A stretch of 64,000 bases of DNA from Acidimicrobiia bacterium. GTDB lineage: Bacteria > Actinomycetota > Acidimicrobiia > IMCC26256 > PALSA-610. Shown here piece after piece: positions 35,870-44,541 of this stretch (within the stretch, counting starts at the first letter, position 1; every line of letters begins with the position of its first letter). The notes below the pieces were generated by a model. It saw only the letters and a list, made by a program, of their open reading frames with translations. It was not told the DNA's origin and searched no databases. Both the position numbers and the translations under genes were made by a program. Location of the stretch: assembly GCA_036271555.1 (NCBI GenBank), contig DATBAK010000049.1, forward strand, positions 20,287 to 84,286, read 5' to 3'.

Positions 35870-37518
35870 GCCGAGCGTTCTGCGGACGTCGTCGCGCCCA
35901 CTCCGTCGGAGAACGCCGGTGGCACCCCCGCGAGACCGAGCTCGGCCGCCTCCTCGAACGCCTCGAGCGGGCCGTGCATCGCACCCTCGGGTGCGAGCGA
36001 CGGCGGCAGGTTCCGGTAGACGAAGCCCGCCGCGACCAGCGACAGCGCGGCGCCGATCAGCACCGCGAAGTGCAGGCCGGCCACGAACGCGGAGTGCGCG
36101 CCGCTCGTCAGTGCCGTACTCGCGGAGCCGTGCAGCTTGCCCGCGACCTGGAGCGCACCCGCGATCGACGTGCGCGCGTCGGAGCGGTTGTGCCCGGACA
36201 GACCCGCGAGCAGATGTCCGACCTTCGACGCGTACTTCGAAGCGGCGATGCTTCCGATGATGGCGACACCGAGTGCCGCGCCGAGCTCGCGCGTCGCGTC
36301 GTTCATCGCGGAACCCGCGCCCGCGCGCCGGGCGGGCACCGCGCTCATGATCGACGCGGTCATCGGCGACATCGAGAGCGCGATCCCGGCGGTGAGCGGG
36401 ATGACGCACACCACGACGTACGCGTACGGAGTGTGTGTCGTCAACGCGGTGAAGAGCAGGAGGCCGGCCGCGATCGAGAGCATGCCGAACGTGACGACGC
36501 GATGCGCGCCGAAGCGCTCGCACAACTTCGGTGTCAACGGCGCGACGACGAGCATGATCATCGCGATCGGCATCAGGCGCAGCGCGGCCGAGAGCGCGCT
36601 GTAGTTCAGTACGAGCTGGAAATACTGCGTGATCAAGAACATCACGCCGTACATCGCGGCGAACACGAGGATCATGCCGCCGGTGCCCGTGCTGAACGCC
36701 TTGTTGCGGAAGTAGTGCATGTCGACCATCGGCTCTTCGGAGCGCAGCTCCCACGCGACGAATGCGCCGAGCACGACGAGCGCCACCGCGAACGAGATCA
36801 GCGTGCTCGGGCTCAACCAGCCCTTGTCCGGCGCCTCGATGAGGCCGTAGACGAGGGCGACGATCCCGACGATCGAGAGGACCGATCCGCCCGGGTCGAA
36901 GCTCGCTTCGTGCGGGTCGCGCGACTTCGGCACGAGGAAGCGGCCCGCGACGAGCGCGAGCACGATGATCGGCACGTTGATGAGGAAGACGGATCCGAAC
37001 CAGAAGTGACCGAGCAGGTAGCCGCTCGCCACTGGGCCGAACGCGCCCGACGCGCCTGTGAAGCTCGCCCAGATCGCGATCGCCTTCGGCCGTTCGTCGG
37101 GCGGGAAGACGTTGATGAGGATCGACAACGTCGACGGCATGATGAACGCACCGGCGGCGCCCATGATCGCCCGGCACGCGATCAGCTCCCACATCGCGGT
37201 CGACGCCGCCGCGAGGCTCGCGCCGACGAGGAACAAGAAGAGACCGAACTGCAGCGCGCCCTTGCGACCGAAGCGATCGCCGATCGCGCCGGTCGAGAAC
37301 AACAGACCCGCGAAGACGAGCGAGTAGATCGCGACGACCCACTGCAATTGCGACTCCGTCGCGTGGAGGTCGCGTGAGAGCGTCGGGATCGTGACGTTGA
37401 GGCTCGAGTTCCCGACGAAGACGATCAGGAGGCTGAGGCACAGCACCGCGAGCGTCCACCAGCGCATGCGGTGCATGCGGTCGGCGCCGAGGTCGGTCGC
37501 GGGGGGAGCAGCGGGCAT
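35866..37518 (-). CDS. DHA2-family MFS drug exporter
   Basis: The 550-residue protein has about 14 helices. Seen motifs are DHA2 motif D1 (SSLNVTIPTLSRDL), motif A (GAIGDRFGRKGALQ) and motif C (GASGAFGPVASGYLLG). It should export hydrophobic drugs by proton antiport. It is transcribed away from the TetR gene at 37608; a TACCCT hexamer and a GGAA-N6-TTCC operator lie in the shared region, so TetR probably represses it. The downstream DinB gene is coupled by a 4-nt overlap. Confidence 0.92.
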   Translation of the reverse strand: MPAAPPATDLGADRMHRMRWWTLAVLCLSLLIVFVGNSSLNVTIPTLSRDLHATESQLQWVVAIYSLVFAGLLFSTGAIGDRFGRKGALQFGLFLFLVGASLAAASTAMWELIACRAIMGAAGAFIMPSTLSILINVFPPDERPKAIAIWASFTGASGAFGPVASGYLLGHFWFGSVFLINVPIIVLALVAGRFLVPKSRDPHEASFDPGGSVLSIVGIVALVYGLIEAPDKGWLSPSTLISFAVALVVLGAFVAWELRSEEPMVDMHYFRNKAFSTGTGGMILVFAAMYGVMFLITQYFQLVLNYSALSAALRLMPIAMIMLVVAPLTPKLCERFGAHRVVTFGMLSIAAGLLLFTALTTHTPYAYVVVCVIPLTAGIALSMSPMTASIMSAVPARRAGAGSAMNDATRELGAALGVAIIGSIAASKYASKVGHLLAGLSGHNRSDARTSIAGALQVAGKLHGSASTALTSGAHSAFVAGLHFAVLIGAALSLVAAGFVYRNLPPSLAPEGAMHGPLEAFEEAAELGLAGVPPAFSDGVGATTSAERSA

Positions 37519-37561
37519 CGGGTCTCCGGCAGGGGGCGTCGGGGTTCGGCCGTTGGGCCGC

Positions 37562-37567
37562 AGGGTA
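37562..37567 (-). promoter_or_regulatory. Putative -10 box of the minus-strand exporter gene
   Basis: TACCCT on the minus strand, about 44 nt before the ATG at 37518; operator 1 lies directly upstream of it, over the presumed -35 region. Confidence 0.4.
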
Positions 37568-37570
37568 AGT

Positions 37571-37615
37571 GGAAGCGAGCTTCCGCCTAAGGAGTATAAT
37601 CGGAATCATGGTTCC
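37571..37615. promoter_or_regulatory. Paired GGAA-N6-TTCC operators of the TetR/exporter cluster
   Basis: GGAAGCGAGCTTCC (37571-37584) and GGAATCATGGTTCC (37602-37615) have the same form, and their centres are 31 bp apart (three turns). The first covers the -35 regions of both divergent promoters; the second contains the tetR start codon. A TetR-type dimer pair is the obvious ligand. Confidence 0.65.
37595..37600 (+). promoter_or_regulatory. -10 box of the tetR gene
   Basis: TATAAT, a perfect consensus hexamer, 7 nt before the ATG at 37608; no SD, hence a leaderless mRNA. It lies between the two operators. Confidence 0.65.
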
Positions 37616-38264
37616 GGTTGAATCCGATTCGCCCATCCGTCCGCGTCGCGCCGACGCGCTCCGCAATCGCGAGCTCGTCCTGGCCGCGGCCGAGGCGGTC
37701 TTCGCCGAGTCGGGGCTCAAGGGCCAGGTGGAGGAAGTCGCGCGCCGGGCCGGGGTCGGTGTCGGCACGGTGTGCCGCAACTTCCCGACCAAGCAGGACC
37801 TCGTCGACGCGGTCCTCACGTCGATGTACGAGTCGCTGCTCGAGCGCGCGCTCGCCGCACTCGAGCACCCCGATCCGGCCGAGGCGTTCGAGCAGTTCTT
37901 CGTCGCACTGCCCGACTTCAACACGCGCCATCGCGCGCTCTCGGAGCAGATGGCGAAGGAGCTCGAGCTGCCGTCGAGCGCGCAGCCGCTGCGCGACCGG
38001 TTGACGAAAGCGCTCACGGCGCTCGTCACGCGCGCGCAGGCCGTCGGTGCGGTGCGCGCCGACATCGGCCCCGCCGACGTCTCGCTCCTCTTCTCCGGCA
38101 TCGCGCACGCAACCGCGCTCGCGGGCGACCTCCAGCCGGTCCTGCACGAGCGCTACGTGCGGATCATCCTCGACGGCATGCGTCCGCGCGTCGAGTCGAA
38201 GCTCCCCGGCAAACCGCTCGACTTCGCGCAGCTGCGCCGGATGAAGCAACGGCTCGCGAAGTGA
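37608..38264 (+). CDS. TetR family regulator of the flanking exporters
   Basis: The 218-residue protein has the TetR helix-turn-helix (ELVLAAAEAVFAESG, then VEEVARRAGVGVGTVCRNFPTKQDLV) and a ligand-binding domain of about 150 residues with the TetR_C motif SEQMAKELELP. It sits between two DHA2 exporter genes: divergent from one and overlapping the other by GTGA, so it likely controls both. An upstream in-frame ATG (37569) is rejected because it would lie before the -10 box. Paired operators at 37571-37615 suggest autoregulation. Confidence 0.92.
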   Translation: MVPVESDSPIRPRRADALRNRELVLAAAEAVFAESGLKGQVEEVARRAGVGVGTVCRNFPTKQDLVDAVLTSMYESLLERALAALEHPDPAEAFEQFFVALPDFNTRHRALSEQMAKELELPSSAQPLRDRLTKALTALVTRAQAVGAVRADIGPADVSLLFSGIAHATALAGDLQPVLHERYVRIILDGMRPRVESKLPGKPLDFAQLRRMKQRLAK

Positions 38265-39949
38265 CGGCGGGCGTCACCGTCGCCGACAACCCCGAGCTCG
38301 ATCCCGCGCGCTGGGTCACGCTCGTCATCGTCCTGCTCGCGGCGTTCATCGTCGTGCTCGACAACACGGTGCTGAACGTCTCGATCCCGACGATCCTCCG
38401 CGACTTCCACACGACGTTGCCCGCGCTCGAGTGGGTCGTCACCGGCTACGCGCTGATGTTCGCGACGCTGCTGATCATCGGTGGCCGGCTCGGCGACATC
38501 TACGGGCATCGGCGCATCTTCATCATCGGTACCGCGCTCTTCGGTGTCGGATCCTTCATCGCGTCGGTGTCGACCGGTGTGCCCGAGCTCGTGCTCGGTG
38601 AGGCCGTCATCGAGGGCATCGGCGCGTCGCTCATGCTGCCCGCGACGCTCGCGCTCCTCTCGGGCACGTTCCAAGGACGCGAACGCGCGACGGCCTTCGC
38701 GGCGTGGGGCGCGAGCGCCGGTGTCGCGGCCGCGTGCGGGCCCGTCGTCGGCGGTTTCCTGACGACGAACTACTCGTGGCGCTGGTCGTTTCGTATCAAC
38801 GTGATCATCGCTCCGCTCGCGATCATCGGCGCGATCGTCTTCATGCGCGACAACGTGAGCTCGCGCAAGCGCGTGAAGCTCGACTTCCTCGGCGCCGCGC
38901 TCGTCGCGGTCGGCATGTTCCTGTTCGTCTTCGCGCTCAGTGAAGGCGGCACGTACGGCTGGTTGAAACCGGTCGAGTCGTTCTCGATCGGCGGAACCGA
39001 TCTGTGGCCCGGTACTTGGTCGATCTCGATGATCCCGGTCGTGCTGGCCGTGGCCGTGGCCGTGCTCGCGGTCTTCTACGTCGTCGAGCGCAGCAAGGAA
39101 CGGCGCAAGGCCGCGCCGCTCTTCGAGTTCGCGCACCTGCGGCTCGCGACCTACCGCTACGGCCTGCTCACCGGGCTGGTCGTCGCGATGGGGCAGCTCG
39201 GCCTCAGCTTCGTGCTGCCCGTGTTCCTGCAGGAGGGCCGCCACCTCTCGGCCGCGCAGAACGGTCTGTGGCAGTTGCCGACCGGCATCTTCGTGATCCT
39301 CGGCGCGCAGCTCGGTGGCCGGCTCATCCGCTCGGTCGGGACGACGGTCGTCGTGCGCGCGGGATTCGTGCTGTACGCGGGCGGCATCGTCTATCTGCTG
39401 CACGCGGTGAACCTGAACCTCACCGCGCTCGGCCTGCTGCCCGGACTCGCGCTCTACGGCACCGGCATCGGCTTCGCGGGCGCGCAGCTCACGAACGTCG
39501 TCTTGTCGGAGATCCCGAACGAGAGCTCGGGCGTCGCGAGCGGCGCGAACACGACGGTGCGTCAGGTCGGCGCCGCGCTCGGCGTTGCCGTGATCGGCTC
39601 CTTGCTGACCGCGCAGACGGTGAGTCAGACGGTCGGCGCGTTCAAGCGCGCGCCGTTGCCGGCGAACGTGAAGGCGCAGGCCATCGCGGGCGTGCACGCG
39701 CTCGGACCGAATTACGCCCCGCCGGCGTCGGTCAGCGGTCGCAACGCCGCCTTGCTGCAATCCGCGCTCGAGCACGGAGTGACGACGGGAACGCGCTGGG
39801 CGCTCGCGTTCGCCGTCGTCGTCATCGCGATCGGAACCGCGCTGTCGTTCCTCATCCCGCGCGACGCCGTGCCTGCAGGCATCACCGCACACACCGCCGA
39901 CAGCCTCGAGCCGTTGGAGCCCTTGGATCCCGACCCCGCGCTCTTGTGA
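38261..39949 (+). CDS. DHA2-family MFS drug exporter, second
   Basis: The 562-residue protein has about 14 helices with LDNTVLNVSIPTILRDF (motif D1), GGRLGDIYGHRRIF (motif A) and GVAAACGPVVGGFLTTNYSWRW split around motif C and the end of helix 6. It is a different subfamily member from the exporter at 35866, not a close copy. The GTG start overlaps the tetR stop (GTGA), giving a regulator-pump operon. The C-terminus is acidic (EPLEPLDPD). Confidence 0.92.
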   Translation: MTAGVTVADNPELDPARWVTLVIVLLAAFIVVLDNTVLNVSIPTILRDFHTTLPALEWVVTGYALMFATLLIIGGRLGDIYGHRRIFIIGTALFGVGSFIASVSTGVPELVLGEAVIEGIGASLMLPATLALLSGTFQGRERATAFAAWGASAGVAAACGPVVGGFLTTNYSWRWSFRINVIIAPLAIIGAIVFMRDNVSSRKRVKLDFLGAALVAVGMFLFVFALSEGGTYGWLKPVESFSIGGTDLWPGTWSISMIPVVLAVAVAVLAVFYVVERSKERRKAAPLFEFAHLRLATYRYGLLTGLVVAMGQLGLSFVLPVFLQEGRHLSAAQNGLWQLPTGIFVILGAQLGGRLIRSVGTTVVVRAGFVLYAGGIVYLLHAVNLNLTALGLLPGLALYGTGIGFAGAQLTNVVLSEIPNESSGVASGANTTVRQVGAALGVAVIGSLLTAQTVSQTVGAFKRAPLPANVKAQAIAGVHALGPNYAPPASVSGRNAALLQSALEHGVTTGTRWALAFAVVVIAIGTALSFLIPRDAVPAGITAHTADSLEPLEPLDPDPALL

Positions 39950-39983
39950 GCGACCACTCGCCGATCCGGGGCATGCTCTAACG

Positions 39984-40871
39984 GTGTCGGGACGAGTCGC
40001 GCTCACGATCGTCCTTGCCGTGATCGCCGCGTTCCTCGACGCGTTGAGCAACGTGCTCGAGATCGCGGAGGCCGAGCAGATCTCCGAAGACCTCTCGCTC
40101 ACTCCGCGGTTGGTGACCACCCTTGCGCGGCGACGCAAGTGGATCATCGGCTTCTTCTGCGACGCGGGCGGCTTCTTCGCGATGGCCGGCGCGCTCGCGC
40201 TCGGCTCGGTCGCGTTCGTGCAGCCGATCCTCGCGCTCGCGTTGCTGATGTCGATGTTCCTCGGCTCGCTGCTCCAGAAGCGCATGGTGCGACGAGTGGA
40301 GTGGGTCTCAGCCGCAGTGTTGTGCGGCAGTCTCGCCGCCTTCCTCTACGAGGTGCCGCCGCGCGGTGGGCGTGACCTCGTGCCGTTCGCGCGTTGGGTC
40401 GTCGCCGGACCCGCGATCGCAGGTGCGATCGTGCTCTGCGTCGCGTTCTCGAAGATCGTGCGGGGTCCGGCGCAGAGCCTGCTGCTCGGCGTCGGCGCGT
40501 CGATCGCGTTCGCGACGTCGGCCGTGCTCGTGAAGGCGTTCATGCACTACCTCGCCGACGGCATCCTCGCGTGGGCCCCGCATTGGGAGCCGTACGCGAT
40601 GGGTGCCGTGATCATCGCCGGCTTCGTGATCATGCAGAGCTCGTTCCAGACCGGACACCTCGCGGCATCGGTCGCAGGCCTACAGGCCCCGGGTCCCGTC
40701 GTGGCCGTGATCCTCGGCGCGAAGTTGCTCGACGAGACGGTCACGGTCGACACCGCGTTCCAGTCGTTCGTCGTCGTCGTCTCGCTGGTCGCGATCGTGC
40801 TGTCGATCCTGCTGCTCGCGCGCGCGGAGACACTGAGCTCGAAGCAACGACCCCCCGAGGTCGCGACCTAA
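39984..40871 (+). CDS. DMT-superfamily (NIPA-like) membrane protein
   Basis: The 295-residue protein has nine or ten helices arranged as in DMT/EamA-related transporters, with the first-half pattern LDALSNVLEIAEAEQISED, then GFFCDAGGFFAMAGALALGSVAFVQPIL-type packing and a second half with VGASIAFATSAVLVKAF and LQAPGPVVAVILGAKLLDE. The last motif is frequent in actinobacterial DMT proteins of unknown substrate; the magnesium-transporting NIPA family is related. The GTG at 39984 follows the exporter stop by 34 nt, so it may be transcribed with it. Convergent with the CoA transferase gene. Confidence 0.82.
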   Translation: MSGRVALTIVLAVIAAFLDALSNVLEIAEAEQISEDLSLTPRLVTTLARRRKWIIGFFCDAGGFFAMAGALALGSVAFVQPILALALLMSMFLGSLLQKRMVRRVEWVSAAVLCGSLAAFLYEVPPRGGRDLVPFARWVVAGPAIAGAIVLCVAFSKIVRGPAQSLLLGVGASIAFATSAVLVKAFMHYLADGILAWAPHWEPYAMGAVIIAGFVIMQSSFQTGHLAASVAGLQAPGPVVAVILGAKLLDETVTVDTAFQSFVVVVSLVAIVLSILLLARAETLSSKQRPPEVAT

Positions 40872-40885
40872 TCGTCCGAGCGGTC

Positions 40886-42118
40886 CTAGCCGAGCGCGCC
40901 CTGCTGGCGCAGCTCCGCGATGCGCTCGTCGTCGTAGCCGAGCACTTCGGCGAGTACCGCGTCGGTGTGCTCGCCCAGCTCGGGTGCCTTGCCCGGCCAT
41001 GCGAGCTCGCCGTCGACGAGCCGGACCGGGATCGGCAGCTGGTCGGCGCCGAGCCGTTCCTTGGGAATCCAGCCGAGGCGCTCGACGAACTGCGGATCCT
41101 GCGCGACCGTTCCCGAATCGTTCACGGGCGCAAGCGGGAAGTTCGCCTCGCCCGAGAGGTCGAGCCATTCCTTGCTCGTGCGGGTCTTGAAGATGTCGCG
41201 CAGCTCGGTGCGCAGCTCGGTGTTGCCGCGCGCGTGGTCGGCGTACTTCGAGCCCGGCCACTTCTCGAACAGGTCGAGACGGCCGACCGACTCGCAGAAG
41301 TTCTTCCAGAACGCCTGCTCCGAGCACATGAGCATCACGTAACCGTCGGAGCTCTCGTAGATCTGGTAGCGCACGCCTTCGGCCATGCCCGCGGTGCCGG
41401 CCGCGCGCCGTTCGTAGTTGTCGGACTTGTTGCCGGTGACCTCGCTCTGCGGCCGCTCGTACGCGCGCACCGTCTCGATGCGGTACCAGTCGAAGCCGGC
41501 CGCCGCGTCCGACTGCGCGATCTCGAGGAACGCGCCCTCGCCCGTCGCGCGCGCCTTCACGATGCCGGCGAGGATCGCGATCGCTCCGTACATCGGTCCC
41601 GCGTTGATGCCGATCGACACGTGCTCGGGGATGTACGGGAAGCCGTCCTCGGTGACCGCCGGCTTGAAGACGCCGGCCCACGAGTCGTACGCGATGCCGT
41701 GGCTCGGCAGATCGCGGTACGGACCGGTCATGCCGTAGCCCGAGATCGTGCACATCACGATGCGCGGGTTGATCTCCCGCAACCGCTCGAAGCCGAGCCC
41801 GCGCCGCGCGAGCCCGCCCGGCCGCATCGCCTCGACGACGGCGTCGGCCCGCTCGACCAGCGCGAGGAAGGTCTCGACACCGCCTTCGGTCTTCAGGTCG
41901 AGCGTGAGGCTGCGCTTCCCGCGATTGAGGTGCAGGTGCATGAGCGAGACGCCCTCGACGATCGGCCACGTCATCTCGCGCACGTAGTCGCCGCTCGGCG
42001 GCTCGATCTTGATGACGTCGGCGCCGAGGTCGGCGAGGCACGTGCTGATGCCGGCCGGCCCGAGCATCGAGCACTCGACGATGCGTACGTCCTCCAGCAG
42101 CTTCTGCGGCCCTGCCAT
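40886..42118 (-). CDS. CaiB/BaiF-type (family III) CoA transferase
   Basis: The 410-residue protein matches family III CoA transferases: LLEDVRIVECSMLGPAG, CLADLGADVIKIEPPSGDYVR, LNRGKRSLTLDLKTEGG and RPGGLARRGLGFERLREINPRIV, the standard N-terminal block. The catalytic Asp usually found near LD/GLDYE in the SGYG...GPY region is in the stretch after GYGMTGPYRDLPSHGIAYD. It moves CoA between organic acids such as carnitine-, bile acid- or mesaconate-type substrates. The start is the ATG at 42118. It has no obvious operon partner in the window. Confidence 0.92.
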   Translation of the reverse strand: MAGPQKLLEDVRIVECSMLGPAGISTCLADLGADVIKIEPPSGDYVREMTWPIVEGVSLMHLHLNRGKRSLTLDLKTEGGVETFLALVERADAVVEAMRPGGLARRGLGFERLREINPRIVMCTISGYGMTGPYRDLPSHGIAYDSWAGVFKPAVTEDGFPYIPEHVSIGINAGPMYGAIAILAGIVKARATGEGAFLEIAQSDAAAGFDWYRIETVRAYERPQSEVTGNKSDNYERRAAGTAGMAEGVRYQIYESSDGYVMLMCSEQAFWKNFCESVGRLDLFEKWPGSKYADHARGNTELRTELRDIFKTRTSKEWLDLSGEANFPLAPVNDSGTVAQDPQFVERLGWIPKERLGADQLPIPVRLVDGELAWPGKAPELGEHTDAVLAEVLGYDDERIAELRQQGALG

Positions 42119-42159
42119 CACCGGTGTGCTCCCTCTCCCCGTCGGATCGGCGGCGAACG

Positions 42160-42948
42160 CTACCCGCGAGCCGGAAACGCCATCGTGAGCAGCTCGGCGA
42201 AGAGGGCTTCGACGTCGAGGGTCGTGCCGTGCCGGCCGAACCACTCGCCGACATTGGCGAGATCGCGGTGCAGCAGATCGAGCGCGCTCGGGTTGATCGC
42301 GAGGTCGACGGCCTGCGGGAAGTCGATGAACCGCAGCTCGCCTTCCCACCACAGGAGGTTGAATGCCGACAGGTCGGCGTGGACGATGCCGACCTCCATC
42401 AGCACTCGCAAACCTTCGACGAGTTGGGTCGCGGCCTCGTTCTGCTCGGCACGCGTGAGTCGGGCCTGCGCGAGCGTCGGCGCGGCCCGCTCGTCGTCGC
42501 CGACGTACTCGAGCAGCATCGCGTCGTCGGCGAACTCGACCGGATACGGCACGGGTCCGCCGGCGTCCCACACGCGGGTCATGACGTCGAGCTCGAAGCC
42601 CATCCAGCGGTCGTTCAGCAACTTCTTCCCGTAGTCGGTCATGTGCGCGACGGCGCGCCGTTCACGAGTGCGACGGAAGCGCCGGCCCTCGCGGTAGATG
42701 TGGTCGTTCACGAAGGTCGACGCGCGGGTGAAGCCTGCGGCTTCGAGCTGACCTTTGGTCGTGACCGATCGCGGTCGGTAGCGCTTGTGCGCGAGCAGAC
42801 AGCGTCGGGTCTCGTCGAGCGACATGCGTTCGACGATGAAGATCTCGGCTTCCTTCCCACTCTTCAGAACGCCGAGCGGAGTGTCGGTGTACGGGTCGGG
42901 AACGACCCAGTCCGGAATGGCGCGCAACGCGAGCTCCTCGGATTGCAA
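42160..42948 (-). CDS. RIO1-like serine/threonine protein kinase
   Basis: The 262-residue protein has an atypical RIO kinase core: the nucleotide-binding SGKEAEIFIVER, catalytic loop VHADLSAFNLLWW and metal-binding FIDFPQAVD, all with key residues in place. RIO kinases act in ribosome biogenesis in archaea and eukaryotes; bacterial ones are poorly studied. The only in-frame early start is TTG at 42948 with no clear SD, so the true start is not certain; no ATG or GTG lies upstream. The gene lies downstream of the small ORF at 43003-43068 on the same strand. Confidence 0.88.
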   Translation of the reverse strand: MQSEELALRAIPDWVVPDPYTDTPLGVLKSGKEAEIFIVERMSLDETRRCLLAHKRYRPRSVTTKGQLEAAGFTRASTFVNDHIYREGRRFRRTRERRAVAHMTDYGKKLLNDRWMGFELDVMTRVWDAGGPVPYPVEFADDAMLLEYVGDDERAAPTLAQARLTRAEQNEAATQLVEGLRVLMEVGIVHADLSAFNLLWWEGELRFIDFPQAVDLAINPSALDLLHRDLANVGEWFGRHGTTLDVEALFAELLTMAFPARG

Positions 42949-43002
42949 GCGGAGCTCCGCCGCTCGCGATCGCGGGCGCGCAATCAGCGCGTCAGGCGGC
43001 GG

Positions 43003-43068
43003 TCAGGCCGGCGCGAGCACCGACCGGCGGCGGAGCAGGATCGGACGGAAGTGCACAGTGGCAGGCAT
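43003..43068 (-). CDS. Candidate 21-residue small protein or leader peptide
   Basis: ATG at 43068 opens a 22-codon frame (MPATVHFRPILL, then RRRSVLAPA, stop TGA). It is preceded by AGGGGAGGGA at 6-nt spacing, the strongest Shine-Dalgarno in the window, in a region where most genes lack one. The product is basic in the middle and has no Cys. It lies 55 nt upstream of the RIO kinase start. It could be a small protein or a regulatory leader peptide. I know no homologue. Confidence 0.45.
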   Translation of the reverse strand: MPATVHFRPILLRRRSVLAPA

Positions 43069-43149
43069 CGTCAATCCCTCCCCTCGCATCGGTCGATGAC
43101 GGCGGGCAGTCTGGCAGACCTCCGCCGCTCCGAGGCGCGATTTTCGCCG

Positions 43150-44331
43150 TCAGGCGCCCGGAGTCAGCAAGGGCACCAGCACGCGCCGCCAATCGATCGC
43201 GGAGACGCCCTCGGTGACGAGGTCGAGGAACGCCAGGCCGAGCGGGAGCGCCTGCGCGGAGGCTGCGATCTCGTCGAGCGCGGCGCGCTCTTCGTCGTTG
43301 CCCGCACCGAGCACGTCGAGGTACTCGCGGATCGCCTCCTGCTGGATGCGGTCGAGCGCGTCCGACAGGTCGGGTCGGTGGATCGCGGCGATCTGCGCCT
43401 CGATGCGCAGGAGTCGCCACTCGCGACGCTCCGCGCTCAGGTAACCGCCGACGATCTGCGCGGTCGTCGTGCCCACCTCCTTCCCGACGAACGTGTCGCG
43501 GTTCGCCGCGAGATCGTCGCGAAAACGGCGCGCGAGGAGCGTCTCGACCGCATGCCGCAGGAGGTCGTCCTTCGTGCGGTAGCGCGAGTAGATCGATCCC
43601 GGAGTCACGCCGGCCCGACGCGCGATGCGCGTCGCGCTCGAGCGCTCGAAGCCGACGCGTCCGACGCTCATCGCGACCGAGTCGATGAGCGCGTTCTGTG
43701 CGGCGTCGCCGGTGTCGGCCGCGATCGCGTGGGTCACGTCCGGTACGAAGGGAGTCGTCGGCTCCGCGTAGGCGCGCCCGAACGACGACCGCAGGCTCCG
43801 CGTCGTGTACGTCCATTCGCGGCGAGCCTTGCTCGGGACCTCGTGCAGCAGGACGCCCCACACCATCCCGAGCGTGTAGGCGACCTGGGCGCGCCGCTGG
43901 CGGTTCCCGCGCGGTCCCGCGCGCCACCCGCGCATCCACTCGGCGACGTCTCGGAACACGACTTCCTCGAGGTCGTCGACCCTCCGTGCCGTCGCGAGCA
44001 ACTCGATCGCGAGCAGCGTGTCCTCCGACGGCTGCAACAGCTCGGCGAGGAGGTGATCGATGTCGGCGCCGCGGTCCCGTTCGATCAGCGAGCGCACCGC
44101 GATGTCGAGCAGCGCGTGATGACGGTCGCGGACGCGACTGGTCCACACCGCGGCCGCCAGCTCGGTGACGTTCTCGTACCGGCTGTACAGCGCCCCCGTC
44201 GTCAGCCCCGCGCGCCGCGCGACGGCGCTCATCGCGAGATGGTCGATGCCCACCTCGACGAGCTCGGCCGTGGCCGCGTCGAGCAGGCGCTCGTCGTTGC
44301 GCTGCGCGCCCTCTGAGCGCCGCCGGCTCAC
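43150..44331 (-). CDS. Double TetR regulator (two fused TetR units)
   Basis: The 393-residue protein holds two complete TetR-type DNA-binding domains: one at residues about 14-60 (LDAATAELVEVGIDHL, then AVARRAGLTTGALYSRYEN) and one at about 212-258 (SVAMSVGRVGFERSSATRI, then ARRAGVTPGSIYSRYRTKDDLL), each followed by a ligand-domain-like helical stretch. It therefore resembles an internal pseudo-dimer. The GTG start at 44331 is 12 bp from an AGGCAT/ATGCCT inverted repeat. It is divergent from the BTAD/AAA regulator gene, and may control it. Confidence 0.88.
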   Translation of the reverse strand: MSRRRSEGAQRNDERLLDAATAELVEVGIDHLAMSAVARRAGLTTGALYSRYENVTELAAAVWTSRVRDRHHALLDIAVRSLIERDRGADIDHLLAELLQPSEDTLLAIELLATARRVDDLEEVVFRDVAEWMRGWRAGPRGNRQRRAQVAYTLGMVWGVLLHEVPSKARREWTYTTRSLRSSFGRAYAEPTTPFVPDVTHAIAADTGDAAQNALIDSVAMSVGRVGFERSSATRIARRAGVTPGSIYSRYRTKDDLLRHAVETLLARRFRDDLAANRDTFVGKEVGTTTAQIVGGYLSAERREWRLLRIEAQIAAIHRPDLSDALDRIQQEAIREYLDVLGAGNDEERAALDEIAASAQALPLGLAFLDLVTEGVSAIDWRRVLVPLLTPGA

Positions 44332-44342
44332 CGTAATAATCC

Positions 44343-44364
44343 AGGCATCTCAATAAGCATGCCT
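44343..44364. promoter_or_regulatory. Inverted repeat between double-TetR and BTAD genes
   Basis: AGGCAT (44343-44348) and ATGCCT (44359-44364) flank CTCAATAAGC. The centre is AT-rich against the GC-rich background and lies 23 bp from the double-TetR start, so it is a plausible operator. The rest of the 210-bp intergenic region (44332-44541) holds an AT-rich patch near 44485-44510 (TTATAGGTTCTATTTT), a likely promoter for the gene at 44542. Confidence 0.5.
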
Positions 44365-44541
44365 CGTCGCACCCGCGTTCGCCGAAAGCGACGAGAAAGC
44401 ATGGAGTGTTTCACTGCGTCGGTGAGGGGAACAACGCCGCCGCCTGGGTACGGCAGCGGCCCGATCCCGGTCGTCGATATCGGTTTGTTATAGGTTCTAT
44501 TTTCGGCTGGCGGACCAGGGAATCCGAAGCTGACACGAGTC

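Noticed and set aside
43003..43068. RiPP precursor peptide
   Set aside because: No Cys/Ser/Thr-rich core and no modification, protease or exporter gene nearby; the RIO kinase is not a lanthipeptide-type enzyme.
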